The notes under the pieces: generated by a model
What the model was told of the DNA's origin: nothing
Databases searched by the model: none
Seen by the model: only the letters and a program-made list of their open reading frames with translations
Shown: one piece after another, positions 8,084 through 17,770 of the stretch
Position numbering within the stretch: the stretch's first letter is position 1
Layout: each line of letters opens with the position of its first letter
Origin: CBDCVY01 sp965223245
GTDB lineage: Bacteria; Nitrospinota; Nitrospinia; Nitrospinales; Nitrospinaceae
Assembly: GCA_965223245.1 (NCBI GenBank)
Contig: CBDCVY010000013.1
Location: forward strand, 62,001 to 126,000
Direction: 5' to 3'
Length of the DNA: 64,000 nucleotides
Position numbers and translations under genes: made by a program

Positions 8084-10454
8084 GGGTGACCTCCAATGAA
8101 TTTATCATTCGTCGTGCTTCTTGATGGTTGGAGTTTTGCTTTAAACAGTTTTCCAGCATGGATTTTTGTTCGTCTAAGGGGGATAAACGAGCTCTTCGGA
8201 ACCATGCGGCTGCGGAAAAATGCCCTGGTTTTAACTTATCGGTCAATTCGGTAAAAATTTTAAGTGCTTCATTTTTCTTACCGTGGCGCTCAAAAGCAGA
8301 ACCCAGGGAGTACATTAAATATTGGTTGTCTAAATCTTCTATATAGTAGTTTCGAAGTGATTCGTATTCTGGGATGGTATCTGATCGTAACTGAGCTAAC
8401 TGAATGCAAGCTTGGTTGCGAAGACCTGAAAAACTTTGGTGAATTGCCTCTTTTCTTATTTTTTCAAGAATTGTGAGACCTTCTAAGGTATCGCCCATAT
8501 TAATTTGGGTTAATGCCAGATGGTAATAAATTTCCCAGTTCTTTGGGTTTTCTTTTAAGGCCTTTTCAAAATGCTTGGCTGCTTCATTATTAAGTTTGTT
8601 GGCAGAAAAGATAAGACCTTGAATAAAATGACTGGTGGCATTATAGCCATGTTGATTTATTTCTTTTTGAACATAGGATTCAGCTTCACTTAAATTCCCA
8701 AGTTTTAAATATTGTTTGGCAATCAGAGCATTGATCCCGGGAGTTTTTGTTGAATGTACCGCCATTTCTTTAGCAATCTGAATTGATTCGTTAATGTTGC
8801 CCGACTCAGATATCAATTCGGCTAAAAATTTGTTGCCTTCCAAATCATAAGGATTCAGCCGCAGCATTTTTTTGCACTCGGAGATCGCTTTATTGATTCT
8901 CCCATTTTGGACGTCTAAGGAGTTGATTCCAGTGGTATGGTTTCCTTGAGTGAGTTGATCTAAAGCTTCCAGCTTATCCTTTTTGGACCAGGTTAATGGA
9001 TCAATTTCTTGAGGAGTGGCGGATTTTAGTTCGTAAATAGGGTAACGCGCGAGGAGGACCTTTTTTAATTGATATTTTAGCCCGGTAATTTTTCCCAGGA
9101 AATTAAGGTCTAAGTCATGAAATACTTGAATGATGACTTTGGGCTTATGTTTTATTAATCCCCCAATAATACTGTCGAAAAAGTTGGTCAAAATAGGATG
9201 AGTCCAAGGACCTACACAAGTATGTATAAAGTTGTCCGCTGCAGGGCAATTTACAAAATGATAGATTTGAATAAAGTTTCCCCAGATAAAAATTCTATTG
9301 CTTTGCCATTTTTTTACTCTTAACCACCGGTAAATAACTTTTCCTAAATAAGGAATATAAATCAATTGTTCAAATTTACTGTATTGTGCGAGAGATGCGG
9401 TGGATTTGGGTTTAAAATAAAAGGAAAATAACCGCTTGAAAGTTAAGCCTAAAAACAAAACCAGTATTGCCAGACTTATCAAGTTGAATGGAAACGACCA
9501 GGAGACGATTTCCACAATACCCACTCCCGTAGCAATGGACAGAAAACATATCCATGGTAAATAATGGTATCTTGAATAGCCTTTTTGAAAGAGGGTCATG
9601 GCAATTGAAGTTATTATAAAAAAGGTCCAAAACATTGGGTTTGAATTTAAGACAAATAGTAATGAAGGAATTCCAAATATCCACAAAGGAAGCGTTTGAT
9701 GAATAATCAGTTTTAAATCATGAGGAATCCGTTTTTTCATTGAAGTTTGACCGGCACATCTTAAGGAGGATATCATTCTTGTTTTCATTTGTTGAAGAGA
9801 TTGAGAATCGAAGTATCCTAACGATGCATCAATACTGAGGGCAATCGCCAAAGGGATGATGGAATAAACGCAATAGCTTATAGCTTCCTCAAATCCGTGA
9901 GAAAACAAGATGATAATGGCAAAACTTGGCAGATAAATAGCTGTTGTTATTTTTGTGACAATTGTGAGTCCCAAGCATAATCCGGAATAAAGGAAGAAAT
10001 TGGGACTAAGTAAATAAAAAATTATCGAAGCCAGAAGGAAAGGCAAATAGCACTGTTCGAAATTAATAGACTCTGATTCTAACGTTGGAACATTGGCAAA
10101 AAATGCAAAAAAGCCTCCTGCTACTCCACTAGCCCATACATTTTCTGTTATTAGAAAAGTAGTTAATACAACCAAGACAGAAGTAATCCCATGTTGATAA
10201 GCTAAAAACTTTCGGATTCTTTGGATCCCATTTTCTGGTGAATTTCCATACAAGTGATTTATGAGAATCATTCGCCATACAGGATACAAAAATAAAAAAG
10301 CATCTTTTTTCCATTTCAATCCCTCTTTTTGAAATCGAGCAATATAGGTAAACGTTGCAAAATCTTCGTCGATAGGGAGATCCAGGAAGGGTTTTCGTGC
10401 AAGAATGGCTATTCCAAAAACTAAGATAGAAATTGAGAAAAAAGTTATATCCAT
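8070..10454 (-). CDS. GT-C-like polytopic membrane protein with TPR tail
   Basis: The first 345 of 794 residues contain about nine hydrophobic segments; DEDFATFTYIARF just after the first one resembles the acidic first loop of GT-C (ArnT/PMT-like) glycosyltransferases. A soluble part with a conserved-looking WGNFIQIYHFVNCPA stretch follows, and residues about 510-780 are TPR repeats. The TPR end (AAWFRRARLSPLDEQK...CLKQN) parallels that of the next gene. Lipid-linked sugar transfer in the inner membrane is the likeliest role, with the TPR part in the cytoplasm or periplasm depending on topology. It is the first gene of a four-gene minus-strand operon that reads toward 2275. Confidence 0.72.
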   Translation of the reverse strand: MDITFFSISILVFGIAILARKPFLDLPIDEDFATFTYIARFQKEGLKWKKDAFLFLYPVWRMILINHLYGNSPENGIQRIRKFLAYQHGITSVLVVLTTFLITENVWASGVAGGFFAFFANVPTLESESINFEQCYLPFLLASIIFYLLSPNFFLYSGLCLGLTIVTKITTAIYLPSFAIIILFSHGFEEAISYCVYSIIPLAIALSIDASLGYFDSQSLQQMKTRMISSLRCAGQTSMKKRIPHDLKLIIHQTLPLWIFGIPSLLFVLNSNPMFWTFFIITSIAMTLFQKGYSRYHYLPWICFLSIATGVGIVEIVSWSFPFNLISLAILVLFLGLTFKRLFSFYFKPKSTASLAQYSKFEQLIYIPYLGKVIYRWLRVKKWQSNRIFIWGNFIQIYHFVNCPAADNFIHTCVGPWTHPILTNFFDSIIGGLIKHKPKVIIQVFHDLDLNFLGKITGLKYQLKKVLLARYPIYELKSATPQEIDPLTWSKKDKLEALDQLTQGNHTTGINSLDVQNGRINKAISECKKMLRLNPYDLEGNKFLAELISESGNINESIQIAKEMAVHSTKTPGINALIAKQYLKLGNLSEAESYVQKEINQHGYNATSHFIQGLIFSANKLNNEAAKHFEKALKENPKNWEIYYHLALTQINMGDTLEGLTILEKIRKEAIHQSFSGLRNQACIQLAQLRSDTIPEYESLRNYYIEDLDNQYLMYSLGSAFERHGKKNEALKIFTELTDKLKPGHFSAAAWFRRARLSPLDEQKSMLENCLKQNSNHQEARRMINSLEVTHAQT

Positions 10455-10605
10455 AAAAAAAACTTAGGACCCGATGGGAAGTATGGGTTTTGGAGAATAG
10501 GGAATTGTTATTTCCCTTAATTGTAAATTCGGTATTGAACGATAATTTCTTTAGATAACAGCAATAAGGGTATTTTTTAAAAAAAGCGCCCTGTCTTTAT
10601 ATAGG

Positions 10606-10636
10606 TTGGTCCAAAAACGTTGAAAGTTTGTATAAT
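10606..10636 (+). promoter_or_regulatory. Possible sigma-70 promoter of prfB
   Basis: TATAAT at 10631-10636 is a perfect -10 element. The only candidate -35 is TTGGTC at 10606-10611, with a long 19-base spacer. The leader to the prfB ATG would be about 90 bases. Confidence 0.45.
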
Positions 10637-10733
10637 AGAAACCCTGGAGTACTTGTAAATATAGTTTCTAATTAATAATTTAAGGAACCCTTACTTAAAA
10701 GAAAAGTAAAATTTTGAAAAGGAGAGGTTTTTC

Positions 10734-11829
10734 ATGCTGGATGAATTTAAGAAGAATTTAAGTGACTTATCTCAGAGGATTGAACGGATTAGGGGGTTTC
10801 TTTGAAGTTGATAATAAACAAAAAGAAATTGAGGCACTGGACCAAATAGTATCTGCGTCTGATTTTTGGAATGATAATGAATCTGCACAGAAAATCCTCC
10901 AAAAAAGAGCTTCACTACAGCGAAGTGTGAAACTTTGGAAAGATTTAGAAAAAGAAAGTGGGGATTTGGAAGCTTTGTTGATGCTAATTGAAGAGGAAAA
11001 CGATGAATCTCTTCTTACAGAGTGTGAAACTTCTCTTAAAGGATTAGAGAAAAGTCTATCTGAAGCAGAGTTAAAGGCAATGTTGTCCGGAGAAAATGAT
11101 TCCAACAATGCCCTTCTAGCCATTAATGCGGGAGCCGGAGGCACTGAATCCCAAGATTGGGCAGATATGTTATTACGTATGTACACTCGCTGGGGAGATC
11201 GGCAGGGATATAAATTTGAAATTTTAGATATGCAGTATGGGGAAGAAGCAGGAATTAAAAGTGCATTAATTAATTTTGTTGGGGATTATGCTTATGGTTA
11301 TTTAAAAGCTGAAAGTGGGGTTCACCGTTTGGTTCGAATTTCTCCATTTGATGCTAATAAGAGACGCCATACATCATTTGCTTCCGTCTTTGTTTATCCG
11401 GAAATTGAAGAAGACATTGATATAGAAGTTAAAGAAGACGATTTAAGAATTGATGTTTATCGCGCTTCGGGTCCGGGAGGGCAAGGAGTAAACACCACCG
11501 ATTCTGCTGTTCGCATTACACATATTCCTACTGGTATTGTGGTGCAGTGTCAAAATGAACGGTCACAGCACAAAAATAAATCTTCTTGTATGAAAGTATT
11601 AAAATCGAGGTTGCATGAGATTGAACGGGAAAAGCAAGACGAAGAGCGAAAATCAAAGGAACAAGAAAAGAAAAAGATTGAATGGGGCAGTCAAATTCGA
11701 TCTTATGTCCTTCATCCATACCGGATGGTTAAGGATTTAAGGACCCAGGTGGAAAGCGGTAATGTGGATGCAGTTTTGGACGGTGATTTACAGAAATTTA
11801 TTGAAGCTTACCTTTTAAAAGAAAATTAG
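10734..11829 (+). CDS. prfB: Peptide chain release factor 2, programmed +1 frameshift
   Basis: Decodes UGA and UAA stop codons in translation termination. The true start is the ATG at 10734 behind a strong AAAAGGAGAGG ribosome site. The first frame runs 23 codons to CTT followed by an in-frame TGA at 10803-10805; just upstream sits AGGGGG, the internal Shine-Dalgarno-like stimulator. A +1 slip on CTT skips the T at 10803 and continues as GAA GTT GAT. The joined product (10734-10802 plus 10804-11829) is 364 residues, the usual RF2 length. The anticodon-like SPF tripeptide (RISPFDANKRR) and the peptidyl-hydrolysis motif GPGGQGVN are both present. The frameshift is known to autoregulate RF2 in most bacteria. 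Confidence 0.97.
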
Positions 11830-11859
11830 TTAAATTTTTATCGACATTGTTCTAATAAT

Positions 11860-12870
11860 ATGAAATCTATTTTAAATCCTTCATTAGTTAATGATCCCTT
11901 AGGTGATCCGGGTCTTTTTGTTGATTTCCTTCATGAAAGACGAGCTTTTTTATTTGATATGGGGGATTTGGCTCCTTTGACCAATGCTCAGCTTTTAAAA
12001 GTGAGTCATGTTTTTATAAGTCATACACATATTGATCACTTTATTGGTTTTGATCGGTTTTTGCGCGTTGTATTTGGTCGAGATAAAACAATCCGTTTAT
12101 ATGGACCAAAAAATTTCATAAATAATGTCGAAGGAAAATTAGCGGGGTTTACTTGGAATTTGGTTGAGAGGTATGATGAGTCCATTACACTATTGGTTAC
12201 AGAGATAAATGAGGATAAAAAAATAACAGCTACTTTTCGTGCGATTGATCGATTTAAAAAAACGAATGAATTTGAGGAATCCTTGGAAGATGGGCTGCTT
12301 TTTGAGGAACCTTCATTAAGGGTCCATTGTGCCATTCTTCAACATAGGGTTCCATGTCTCGGTTTTGCTATTAATGAGAATTATCATATAAATATTAATA
12401 AGGCAGAATTAGCAGCAAACAGCTGGTCTCCAGGTCCATGGTTAGATGAGTTAAAGCAATTTGTTTTTGAAGAGGTTGAAAATGAACGCTTGATTTCTAT
12501 TCCAGTAGAGCAAAATGGAAATCAAACTTTTCAAAACATTTCCGTCGGTAACTTAAAAGAAAAACTAATTACTATCACCCGCGGACAAAAAATCGCCTAT
12601 ATTGTGGACACCGTTTATACTGAAGAGAACAATCGAAAGATTGTTGCTTTGATAAAAGGTGCGGATATTTTATTTTGTGAATCTCCGTTTATTGCTGAAG
12701 AAACAGAGCGTGCTCGAGACCGGTGCCACCTAACAACAGAGCAAGCCGGTAACCTGGCCCGAATGGCAGGTGTCGGTCAACTCAAAATATTTCATTTTTC
12801 ATCTCGGCATTCTCACCAAACTGAACGGCTTTATCAAGAAGCTGAAGCAGCCTTTCGAAATCAAGAATAA
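11860..12870 (+). CDS. Ribonuclease Z-like metallo-beta-lactamase-fold hydrolase
   Basis: The 336-residue cytoplasmic protein has the zinc-binding motif HTHIDH near residue 52 (SHTHIDHFIGFDRFL), which matches the HxHxDH signature of the RNase Z branch. Near the C-terminus, IVDTVYTEEN supplies the metal-bridging aspartate and HFSSRHS matches the RNase Z HFSSRY end motif. RNase Z family enzymes trim tRNA 3' trailers. The protein has an expanded middle (residues 100-230) without the usual exosite signature that I can recognise, so tRNA processing is likely but not certain; another MBL hydrolase activity is possible. It lies 30 bases after prfB and may be co-transcribed. Confidence 0.75.
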   Translation: MKSILNPSLVNDPLGDPGLFVDFLHERRAFLFDMGDLAPLTNAQLLKVSHVFISHTHIDHFIGFDRFLRVVFGRDKTIRLYGPKNFINNVEGKLAGFTWNLVERYDESITLLVTEINEDKKITATFRAIDRFKKTNEFEESLEDGLLFEEPSLRVHCAILQHRVPCLGFAINENYHININKAELAANSWSPGPWLDELKQFVFEEVENERLISIPVEQNGNQTFQNISVGNLKEKLITITRGQKIAYIVDTVYTEENNRKIVALIKGADILFCESPFIAEETERARDRCHLTTEQAGNLARMAGVGQLKIFHFSSRHSHQTERLYQEAEAAFRNQE

Positions 12871-12901
12871 CTTAGTCTAATTTTAGACCTTAATTTTTTA
12901 A

Positions 12902-14413
12902 ATGTTGATTTTTGATATTTGCCTTCATATTTTTTGGGCATATGGATTAATTTCGATGTTGAAGGTGATTCCTTCTTTAGGAGAACACTTGGGATTATCT
13001 TTTCTTTTTGCATTTGCCTTAAAAAGTATCGAAATATTCTTTCTGATTATTTTGGGTTTTAAATTAAATTCAGTAAATCAATTTTTAATAGTCTGGATTG
13101 GTTTAGGGTTTACACTAATAATTTTTTTAAAAAATCGGAAAAATTGGAAATTAAAAAAAAGTTATATTTTTCAACCACAGGATATATGGTATTTAACAAT
13201 TACAATATTTATTTTGGGAGTATTGGTCTACAATAGTATAAAAAATGTTTTTTTCTTTCCAATCACCGAGCCAGATGGCATATGGTATCACCTTAGAGGA
13301 ATGGTTTATTTTTATGAATCAGATTTAAATAGTAATTTGATTAACCCACAATATAGAGCTTACCCTCCTTTTTTATCATTACTTTATGTTTGGCTTTTAT
13401 CTTTTGAAAGCCAACATTTAACCTGGATATTCCCAGTCTTTTATTTACTATTGCTTATTTTATTTTTTTATAGAGTTAGAGAAAGCAGCACAAACATAAA
13501 GCTGGCAAGTGTTATGGTACTTGTATTAGGAACTACGCCATACTTTTGGTGGCATAGCGTACAACCCATTTTGAATTTGGTGGCGGGAACTTTTTATGCA
13601 TTAGGGTTGATTTATTTTTTTGAAATGTTGAATACATCTTTAAGGAATAATTTTTTTCAAATTAATGAAGTCAACTACACAGTTTTAAGTGGAATTTGTT
13701 TTGGAATGTCTGCATGGACTAGACCCGAATTTATTTTGTATTCGGCCTTACCTATCGCCATTTTGACTTATTTATTAACGCAATCAAAGAGCGCTTCACA
13801 AATAGAAAGATCGGAAACTCTCCTTAAATTTTGTGTTCCAGCCTTAGGAATTCCTTCAATATGGTATTTGTGGATGAATATTTTTATAGAAGAAATTCCA
13901 TTTTCTTCATTAGGGATGTCTATTTTTTGTTTATTAATGTGGTTCTTGGTGGTTGTTTCATTATTAGATTGGGTCCCCAAATCAAAAAAGATATGGTTGG
14001 CAAGTATAATACTATTATGTGTAAGTTTTTTTAGTGCATTATGGTTGCCATCTTCGACTGGATTGTCTCCATTTTCAGCCTTAGGGATGGGGTTTTATAG
14101 AACAATCAGTTTCCAAATCTTTTTTATGTTCACGAGTGGATTATTAGTTTTGGTATTTGTCCCAAAGTGGAGTGAATTAAGTTCTTCAGTGAAAATGTTT
14201 TGCTGTCTTTTATTAGGGTATATAACTCTCCACTTTATGCTTTATACCCTATTACCAATGAGATCAGAAACCATCGTTCAATACTTTGATAGCCCTTTAA
14301 TTTCACTTGGAAATGCTGTTAATAGTCCAGATACCCGTGAGCTTTTGGCAATCTATCCCGCTTTTTTATTTTTATTAAGCTTATTGCCTAAAGTGCGGAG
14401 GTCTTTCAAATGA
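12902..14413 (+). CDS. Polytopic membrane protein, GT-C-like
   Basis: A 503-residue protein with roughly 11-12 hydrophobic segments and few charged loops. After the fourth segment, ITEPDGIWYHLRGM resembles the acidic, aromatic first loop of GT-C glycosyltransferases, and YRAYPPFLSLLY follows like the second loop. It ends with a basic cytoplasmic-type stretch (PKVRRSFK) and the stop overlaps the next start as ATGA, so the two genes are tightly coupled. No clear ribosome site precedes the ATG at 12902, so the start is uncertain. Polyprenyl-phosphate-sugar transfer is inferred, not shown. Confidence 0.65.
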   Translation: MLIFDICLHIFWAYGLISMLKVIPSLGEHLGLSFLFAFALKSIEIFFLIILGFKLNSVNQFLIVWIGLGFTLIIFLKNRKNWKLKKSYIFQPQDIWYLTITIFILGVLVYNSIKNVFFFPITEPDGIWYHLRGMVYFYESDLNSNLINPQYRAYPPFLSLLYVWLLSFESQHLTWIFPVFYLLLLILFFYRVRESSTNIKLASVMVLVLGTTPYFWWHSVQPILNLVAGTFYALGLIYFFEMLNTSLRNNFFQINEVNYTVLSGICFGMSAWTRPEFILYSALPIAILTYLLTQSKSASQIERSETLLKFCVPALGIPSIWYLWMNIFIEEIPFSSLGMSIFCLLMWFLVVVSLLDWVPKSKKIWLASIILLCVSFFSALWLPSSTGLSPFSALGMGFYRTISFQIFFMFTSGLLVLVFVPKWSELSSSVKMFCCLLLGYITLHFMLYTLLPMRSETIVQYFDSPLISLGNAVNSPDTRELLAIYPAFLFLLSLLPKVRRSFK

Positions 14414-14883
14414 TTCCATTGAACAAAGTTTCGGCCTATATAGGAGTCGTGATTTTTCTTAATTTAGCAGTACTTTATGTAATGTTTATAGAGCCAAGAA
14501 ACGAGTATATGAAAATACATTCAAAGTGGAGTGAACGGCAAATTAAAGAAGACTCCGGAACTAAGGATATCCCTAATATTTTTATTAAAGATTATCAGTT
14601 GGCTTACAAAATAAAAGATTGGACTCCTGAAAATTCCATTATTTGGATTGAGTCAGAAGAAAAAAAAATAATTAATAAATCAGTAGCAGGACAAGTTCTC
14701 TACCCGAGAAAAATAGTTTGGATCAATGAAAAAATTCCTAGTATCAATGAACCAAAAAAGCAAACCCAAAGTAGCCAATATTATTTTATCCATAAAAACT
14801 ATAAGCGAAAATGTAATCTGAAAAATAAAATTATAAATTTTAAAAATCAGTGGATACTTTGTGAATTGCCTTTTTCACAATAG
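14410..14883 (+). CDS. Single-pass membrane protein, probable partner or C-terminal half of the preceding GT-C protein
   Basis: 157 residues: one transmembrane helix at about 8-27 followed by a soluble, presumably periplasmic domain with DWTPENSIIWIE and several Lys/Asn-rich stretches. GT-C enzymes such as the one at 40720 end with exactly this layout (a last helix, then a small soluble domain containing PENSKVL-like turns), which suggests that the enzyme is split into two polypeptides here. The genes share an ATGA stop/start. The stop overlaps the convergent GT4 gene by 9 bases. No family is recognised from the sequence alone. Confidence 0.6.
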   Translation: MIPLNKVSAYIGVVIFLNLAVLYVMFIEPRNEYMKIHSKWSERQIKEDSGTKDIPNIFIKDYQLAYKIKDWTPENSIIWIESEEKKIINKSVAGQVLYPRKIVWINEKIPSINEPKKQTQSSQYYFIHKNYKRKCNLKNKIINFKNQWILCELPFSQ

Positions 14884-16013
14884 GGATCTGTAAAGATCTA
14901 TATATTGATCAATTATAGGCTCCCATCCAAAGTTTTGACGAACGCGTTCACGAAGCTTGGATCCAAAATCCAACCGAGTGTGTTTATCATTCAATTTAAT
15001 TATTCGATCGCAAATAGCATTGGGGTCAGCCGGAATGGTATATCCAGTTTCCTCGGAAGTGATTAATTCTAGTGCTACACCTACGGGAGTTGAAATGATC
15101 GGTAACCCATAGGCTGCGGCTTCTAGAATGGGTTGTCCAAAATTTTCATAGGTCGAGGGGTAAACAAACACATCAGCATTTTTATAATAATTTTTCATTT
15201 CTTCTCTAGATTTTTTTCCGGAAAAAACCACTTTGGTTTCAATGCCCAACTTTTGAACCAGGCGAATCAGTTCAATCATATAGCCTTTTTTAGAAGTGCT
15301 GGAAGTAGTCTCTTCTCCACCTACAATAGTTAATATAAAGGGTATAGTTAATTTGCTAACAGCTCTTAATATTAATTCAACCCTCCGGACTCTAGCAATT
15401 CTTCCCGCAAATAGTATTCGCAAAGGCCCGTCATGATTAAATTGCGTTTCTAGAGAATGGTTGGAAACATCCGTGCCCATAGGTATTATTCGAATTTTAT
15501 GTTTGCTCACTCCAAATTCTACTGCATCCTCATATTCTGCCTTTGATGAAACAACAATAGCATTGGCTTTTTTAACAGAGCGTCGCAGGGTAAGGACATC
15601 GTAAAGTTTATAGGGAATTTGCGGCCACCCTGTAGGTAGGTAACGTTTATATCCTAGTAAAGAGCCATGAGAGTTTAAAATTAGGGGCTTATTTTTTAAA
15701 TGGGCAAAAAAAAAGCGTAGTCTGTTTGAAAATTTCGATAATTATGACAGTGCATTAATTCGTAACGTCGGAGTTGAAAGAACATGGTTAAGCTGACCGC
15801 GTATCGCATAATACGAAATTGAACTGGAACTCGTTTGACTGAAACCGGGCCCATCTTTTCTTTTTTGGGAAGAGATTTATCTACATCCAGATAGGTTGTT
15901 ACAACAGGTGATGAAATTCCACGAAGCTCTAAGTGTTTCGAGATTTCGTATGCCTGGTTGGACGGTCCGGTAATATTAGGTAAAAAGGTTTCAATTGTTC
16001 TTAATATTCTCAA
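14875..16013 (-). pseudogene. GT4 glycosyltransferase interrupted by a frameshift in a run of nine A
   Basis: The N-terminal part (ATG at 16013, MRILRTIETFLPNITGPSNQ) ends early at 15696 with FFLPI and a stop. The other frame carries on without a gap as FFAHLKNKPLILNSHGS and runs through the donor-binding half, including GTDVSNHS, ILFAGRIARVRR and the E-x7-E motif region (YENFGQPILEAAAYGLP), to 14875. The frames join if the A run at 15706-15714 had ten bases, giving a normal 379-residue GT4 protein. A sequencing or assembly error, a phase-variable tract, or transcriptional slippage all fit; because both halves are intact in sequence, real decay looks recent if it exists. The start overlaps DUF2304 by 23 bases. 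Confidence 0.82.
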
Positions 16014-16407
16014 GTGGCTTTATTTTGGTAGGAGTTTTTTGCAGATCCCTTAATTGGGTTTTTTCTTTAGATTCTGACTTTTGATAGTACAGGATTCCTA
16101 TATGTTGGGTCAAGGATCGAACTTGATTTGTTAAAGAAGAAATACGAATTGAAAAATGAAGGCAAATCACAACAAGAAACAATAAACCAAAGAAAAATAA
16201 TGTTGATGTTGGTAAGGTGGCCCCAACGATACTTGATATTCCTTGTAGTATCTCATCAGAAATCGATAGTGTTAACATCAGTACTCCTGTAATTAGCCAG
16301 GTGAAGGAGTACTCTTCATTTAGATATCGCCTTCGAACTAATTCAAAAACATATGCGACGAGGAATATGCAAATTAAAATTGAAATGATTTGAATTTTTG
16401 GAGGCAT
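15991..16407 (-). CDS. DUF2304 membrane protein
   Basis: 138 residues with three hydrophobic helices (about 4-22, 36-56, 66-90) and a charged C-terminal tail after SLTNQVRSLTQHIGILYY. RRRYLNEEYSFTWLITGVLM between the first helices matches the DUF2304 pattern. DUF2304 proteins typically sit beside DPM1-like GT2 enzymes and are thought to act as a membrane partner in lipid-linked sugar transfer. That arrangement holds here: the GT2 gene ends 2 bases upstream and the GT4 gene starts inside its 3' end. Confidence 0.85.
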   Translation of the reverse strand: MPPKIQIISILICIFLVAYVFELVRRRYLNEEYSFTWLITGVLMLTLSISDEILQGISSIVGATLPTSTLFFFGLLFLVVICLHFSIRISSLTNQVRSLTQHIGILYYQKSESKEKTQLRDLQKTPTKIKPLENIKNN

Positions 16408-16409
16408 AT

Positions 16410-17237
16410 TTAAAAGCTTTTAGGTTTCTGTCGAAGTAAAGTTATGAATATTGATAGAAACATTTTAAAAATATAGTACATAGGTTTGGAGCCATTGTGC
16501 ATAGATTTATGTTTTGGTCCTGAATGCATTTTTACCGGAACCTCTTGTATGCGAAAGCCGCATTTATGCAAAAGGATAATAAAATCTGCGTCAGGATAGT
16601 CAGGTGGATACCAATCGCTTGCTACAAATCGAATGGCATCGTTTTTTAAAACTTGATAGCCGGAAGTAGGATCAGTAATTTTTTGCCTTATTATTATTGA
16701 GGCTAAAAGGGCAAAGAATTTTATTCCAAGTCTTCGAGGAAGCGAAGGTTTGTAACTTTCATTGGTCAAAAACCTGGACCCAATTACAACATCTATTGGA
16801 TTATTAATAATCTCTTTTAATAAAAACTTTATACTTTTAGGGTCATGTTGGCCGTCTGCATCCATTTGGACGACCAGATTATAATCATTGTTCATTGCAT
16901 AACGAAAACCGGTTTGTATAGCGACTCCATAGCCACAATTGAAAGGTAATGAAATCACTTTAGCTCCCAATTTTTTCGCAGTTTTCACCGTAGTATCTTG
17001 TGAACCATCATCAACAACGAGAATTGGAAAACCTGGAGCTTCTTTCTGAATTCCTCTAATTACCTTATCTAAATATAGGCCTTCGTTATAGGCCGGTAAT
17101 AAAATAAGTGGCTTATAGGGGCGTTTTTCAGTTTTATTGGAAGCAGAGTGCTCAATATTTTTTTTAATGGGATGTCCCATTGAATCTTTTTTTTGAATAG
17201 AGGGAGTACTCATTGACTTTGAAATCTTTGCCTCCAA
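16410..17237 (-). CDS. DPM1-like family 2 glycosyltransferase
   Basis: 275 residues. A 45-residue polar leader precedes LILLPAYNEGLYLDKVI, the GT2 nucleotide-binding strand; VVDDGSQDTT is the first acidic motif and VQMDADGQHDP the metal-binding DxD. TDPTSGYQVLKNDA and the basic C-terminal part are typical of dolichyl- or polyprenyl-phosphate sugar synthases. There is no large membrane domain, so the activity probably depends on the adjacent DUF2304 protein. It is the first gene of the three-gene minus-strand unit. Confidence 0.88.
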   Translation of the reverse strand: MEAKISKSMSTPSIQKKDSMGHPIKKNIEHSASNKTEKRPYKPLILLPAYNEGLYLDKVIRGIQKEAPGFPILVVDDGSQDTTVKTAKKLGAKVISLPFNCGYGVAIQTGFRYAMNNDYNLVVQMDADGQHDPKSIKFLLKEIINNPIDVVIGSRFLTNESYKPSLPRRLGIKFFALLASIIIRQKITDPTSGYQVLKNDAIRFVASDWYPPDYPDADFIILLHKCGFRIQEVPVKMHSGPKHKSMHNGSKPMYYIFKMFLSIFITLLRQKPKSF

Positions 17238-17398
17238 ACTTAAATAAAGCTTTTGTTTTTATTGAGATAGCCCTGAAAAACCCTGACTATACCAACGGCT
17301 GTTTACCTAAAAAACTTGAACATTCAAAGGAGTTTTATTTTTAAGTAGGAGGATAGTAGGAGAGAAAATAATCAAATGATTTTAATTTTCAAAAGTCA

Positions 17399-17770
17399 TT
17401 ATTTTTTTATTTCAAAATTCTTTAAGTTTACTGAGCGACCCAATCGTTTTGAACAGTTTTTCATTATTTGCTGGATTCCATTAGGGTCTTGTTTGATAAA
17501 AGAAATTAAATGCATTTTATCAAATATCCTTACTTGACTAGTTTCCAAAGCCTTAACAGAAGCTATGCGTGGTCTGCCAAATAATAGTCCAATTTCACCA
17601 AAATAATCATTGGCTTTTAAAACGTTTAAAACTTCTTTATTTCCATTCTTAGTCAATCTGTATACTTCAAATTGGCCTTTTTCAACGAAAAATGCGAAAT
17701 CACTGTGGCGTCCCTCATGAATAATTACCTGTCCAGAGGCTATAAATTGTAGTCCTACACACACACTCAT
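17399..17770 (-). CDS. Single-domain cyclic-nucleotide-binding (Crp-type) protein
   Basis: A 123-residue protein that is nearly all cNMP-binding beta-roll: FIASGQVIIHEGRHSDFAFFVEKGQFEVYR, then NDYFGEIGLLFGRPRIASVKAL, which is the phosphate-binding cassette with the GE pair and the arginine. There is no helix-turn-helix, so it is not a Crp-type transcription factor by itself. Such stand-alone domains may act as regulatory subunits. The N-terminus is shorter than usual, but an AAGG site precedes the ATG at 17770. It is monocistronic in appearance. Confidence 0.85.
   Translation of the reverse strand: MSVCVGLQFIASGQVIIHEGRHSDFAFFVEKGQFEVYRLTKNGNKEVLNVLKANDYFGEIGLLFGRPRIASVKALETSQVRIFDKMHLISFIKQDPNGIQQIMKNCSKRLGRSVNLKNFEIKK

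Noticed and set aside
10762..10803. Reading prfB as starting inside at 10762
   Set aside because: The upstream frame with ATG at 10734, ribosome site and frameshift motif gives the correct full-length RF2.
10767..11186. 139-codon frame antisense to prfB
   Set aside because: Shadow of a well-identified gene; no domain in the translation.
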